A DNA stretch of 64,000 nucleotides from assembly GCF_030263935.1 (NCBI RefSeq), contig NZ_CP127162.1, positions 1,621,501 to 1,685,500 on the forward strand, read 5' to 3'. Of the stretch, positions 63,097 to 64,000 are shown in pieces. The notes beneath the pieces are model-generated. The model did no database searches. It worked only from the letters and a program-made list of their open reading frames with translations, and was not told the DNA's origin. The stretch is from Paenibacillus polygoni (GTDB taxonomy: Bacteria; Bacillota; Bacilli; Paenibacillales; Paenibacillaceae). Position 1 is the stretch's first letter; every line of letters starts with the position of its first letter. Made by a program: the position numbers and the translations under genes.

Positions 63097-63720
63097 ATGC
63101 AAAAAACAATTCGAAATGTATATTGTGTGGGGCGAAATTACCGGCTTCATGCGGAAGAACTAGGGAATGCGGTTCCAGAAGAACCAATGATTTTTATGAA
63201 ACCATCTCATGCACTTGTAATGATGAATGGACAGACTCTCGCACTGCCCGAAGGACGCGGTGAAATCCATTATGAAGCAGAACTTGTCATCAAAATAGGA
63301 AAAGAAGTTTGTCCTGGAGAAGTTATAAATCAAGTAGTGGACTCCTACGCTTTCGGCATTGATTTTACCCTGCGAGATGTACAGTCTAAACTAAAAAGCA
63401 AGGGCCACCCTTGGACAGCAGCGAAAGGTTTCCTTGGTTCTGCTCCCATCAGTGAGTTTAGACCTTTTGAAGGAATAGACGCTCTTATGGCGTCTGATTT
63501 TACGCTGAATAAGAATGATGTAGAGGTGCAGCGGGGCAATATTAAGGACATGATCTTTAGTCTTCAGGAAATCGTAGATTATGTAGCACTGCATTATGGA
63601 CTTGGCGAAGGAGATCTTATATTTACAGGAACGCCTGCAGGCGTAGGACCAGTTAAGTCGGGAGATATGCTAAAAATAAACTTTGCTGGTGAAGATATGG
63701 GCAGTATTACGATTAAGTAA
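63097..63720 (+). CDS. Fumarylacetoacetate hydrolase family protein
   Basis: The 207-residue protein has VGRNYRLHAEE, MIFMKPSHALV, the metal site EAELVIKIGK, GIDFTLRDVQ and the C-terminal DLIFTGTPAGVGPVKSGD of the FAH family. Members hydrolyse or decarboxylate small acyl-pyruvates or oxaloacetate. Substrate is not set. GAGGAGAGA precedes the ATG. Confidence 0.9.
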   Translation: MQKTIRNVYCVGRNYRLHAEELGNAVPEEPMIFMKPSHALVMMNGQTLALPEGRGEIHYEAELVIKIGKEVCPGEVINQVVDSYAFGIDFTLRDVQSKLKSKGHPWTAAKGFLGSAPISEFRPFEGIDALMASDFTLNKNDVEVQRGNIKDMIFSLQEIVDYVALHYGLGEGDLIFTGTPAGVGPVKSGDMLKINFAGEDMGSITIK

Positions 63721-63758
63721 TTAGATGTATGACAGATGATAAAAAGGAACTAAATAAG

Positions 63759-63815
63759 GACACGCTTTTGCGACTATCCTGAATCAGCTGGTTGCGATTG
63801 CGTGTTTTTTATATG
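63759..63815 (+). terminator. Terminator after the FAH-type gene
   Basis: ACACGC and GCGTGT pair, with inner base pairs, and are followed by six T residues. Confidence 0.65.
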
Positions 63816-63903
63816 GTCTGATTCATTAGCTGGACTGACTCGGCATGGATCCGCGTGTTATACTATTGAAATATAAAATAGATGTACAGGAGAACTGACA
63901 CAT

Positions 63904-64000
63904 ATGGATTATATATGGGGTACTTTATTTGCACTCCTCGTGGCTGGTGCTGCCTACAGAAAGAAGTCACTGACAGGTTCGGGTTTTGCTGCAGCTGTTG
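63904..64000 (+). CDS. DUF92 family membrane protein, partial (5' end)
   Basis: The 32 visible codons begin MDYIWGTLFALLVAGAAYRK and continue KSLTGSGFAAAV, the pattern of the first span and loop of DUF92 proteins. AGGAG lies 11 bases before the ATG, and an extended -10 (TGTTATACT, 63856-63864) lies upstream. The gene runs out of the window. Confidence 0.65.
   Translation, partial: MDYIWGTLFALLVAGAAYRKKSLTGSGFAAAV

Overview
The window looks like chromosome of a low-to-mid GC Gram-positive, most likely Paenibacillus or a close relative (Bacillota). This is inferred from strong AGGAGG-type ribosome binding sites, frequent TTG and GTG starts, a T-box leader before tyrS, perfect SigA-type promoters, three SLH repeats on a surface protein, an LTA synthase and SBP/permease gene sets typical of that genus. 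I saw no CRISPR array, insertion sequence or rRNA. Two tRNA genes (Lys-CTT, Leu-CAG) are present.

Layout. 1-5.2 kb: the end of one tail-collar gene, a complete paralogue, a 1318-residue S-layer-type protein built from Ig-like repeats, a Thr/Pro linker and three SLH repeats, and a GNAT acetyltransferase. 5.2-9 kb: a small membrane protein, then a divergent pair of a cytoplasmic glycosidase-fold protein and an alpha/beta hydrolase. 9.2-31.1 kb: a large pectin-utilisation locus. It holds two solute-binding proteins, one MsmX-type ATPase, two separate MalF/MalG-type permease pairs, an NHL-repeat/YIP1 membrane protein, a DUF5696-type membrane-anchored protein, a secreted PL1 pectate lyase, GH43, GH28, an AraC regulator, a CE8 pectin methylesterase and a GH105 hydrolase. 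Only the PL1 enzyme has a signal peptide. This suggests that polymer is cut outside, that still decorated and possibly methylated fragments are imported, and that CE8, GH28, GH105 and GH43 finish the job inside. A perfect cre site precedes the CE8 gene.

31-44.4 kb: an MFS protein with an extra DUF3817-like N-terminus, T-box/tyrS, tRNA-Lys, an AGE-family epimerase, a membrane-anchored L7/L12-C-like protein, an S66 carboxypeptidase, LysR plus MetE-like methyltransferase, tRNA-Leu, a GH4 alpha-galactosidase (melA-like), an sn-glycerol-1-phosphate dehydrogenase (egsA/araM) with AraR-like operators on both sides, and a protein with two duplicated helix-turn-helix units.

44.4-64 kb: mostly housekeeping and small conserved proteins. 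These are a holin-like protein, Dabb, a DUF86/HepT-like protein, DUF948 and YtxH proteins, glutamate racemase, M14 peptidase, YkvA-like, HesB-like, DUF1450, LTA synthase, an RlmL-type methyltransferase, an O-methyltransferase, an ArsR-like regulator, an MFS exporter, hemE-hemH, CapA, GDPD, an FAH-family protein and the start of a DUF92 protein. The most interesting unit is the 11.8-23 kb block, in which two transporter halves are interleaved with the NHL/YIP1 and DUF5696 genes by overlapping stop/start codons.
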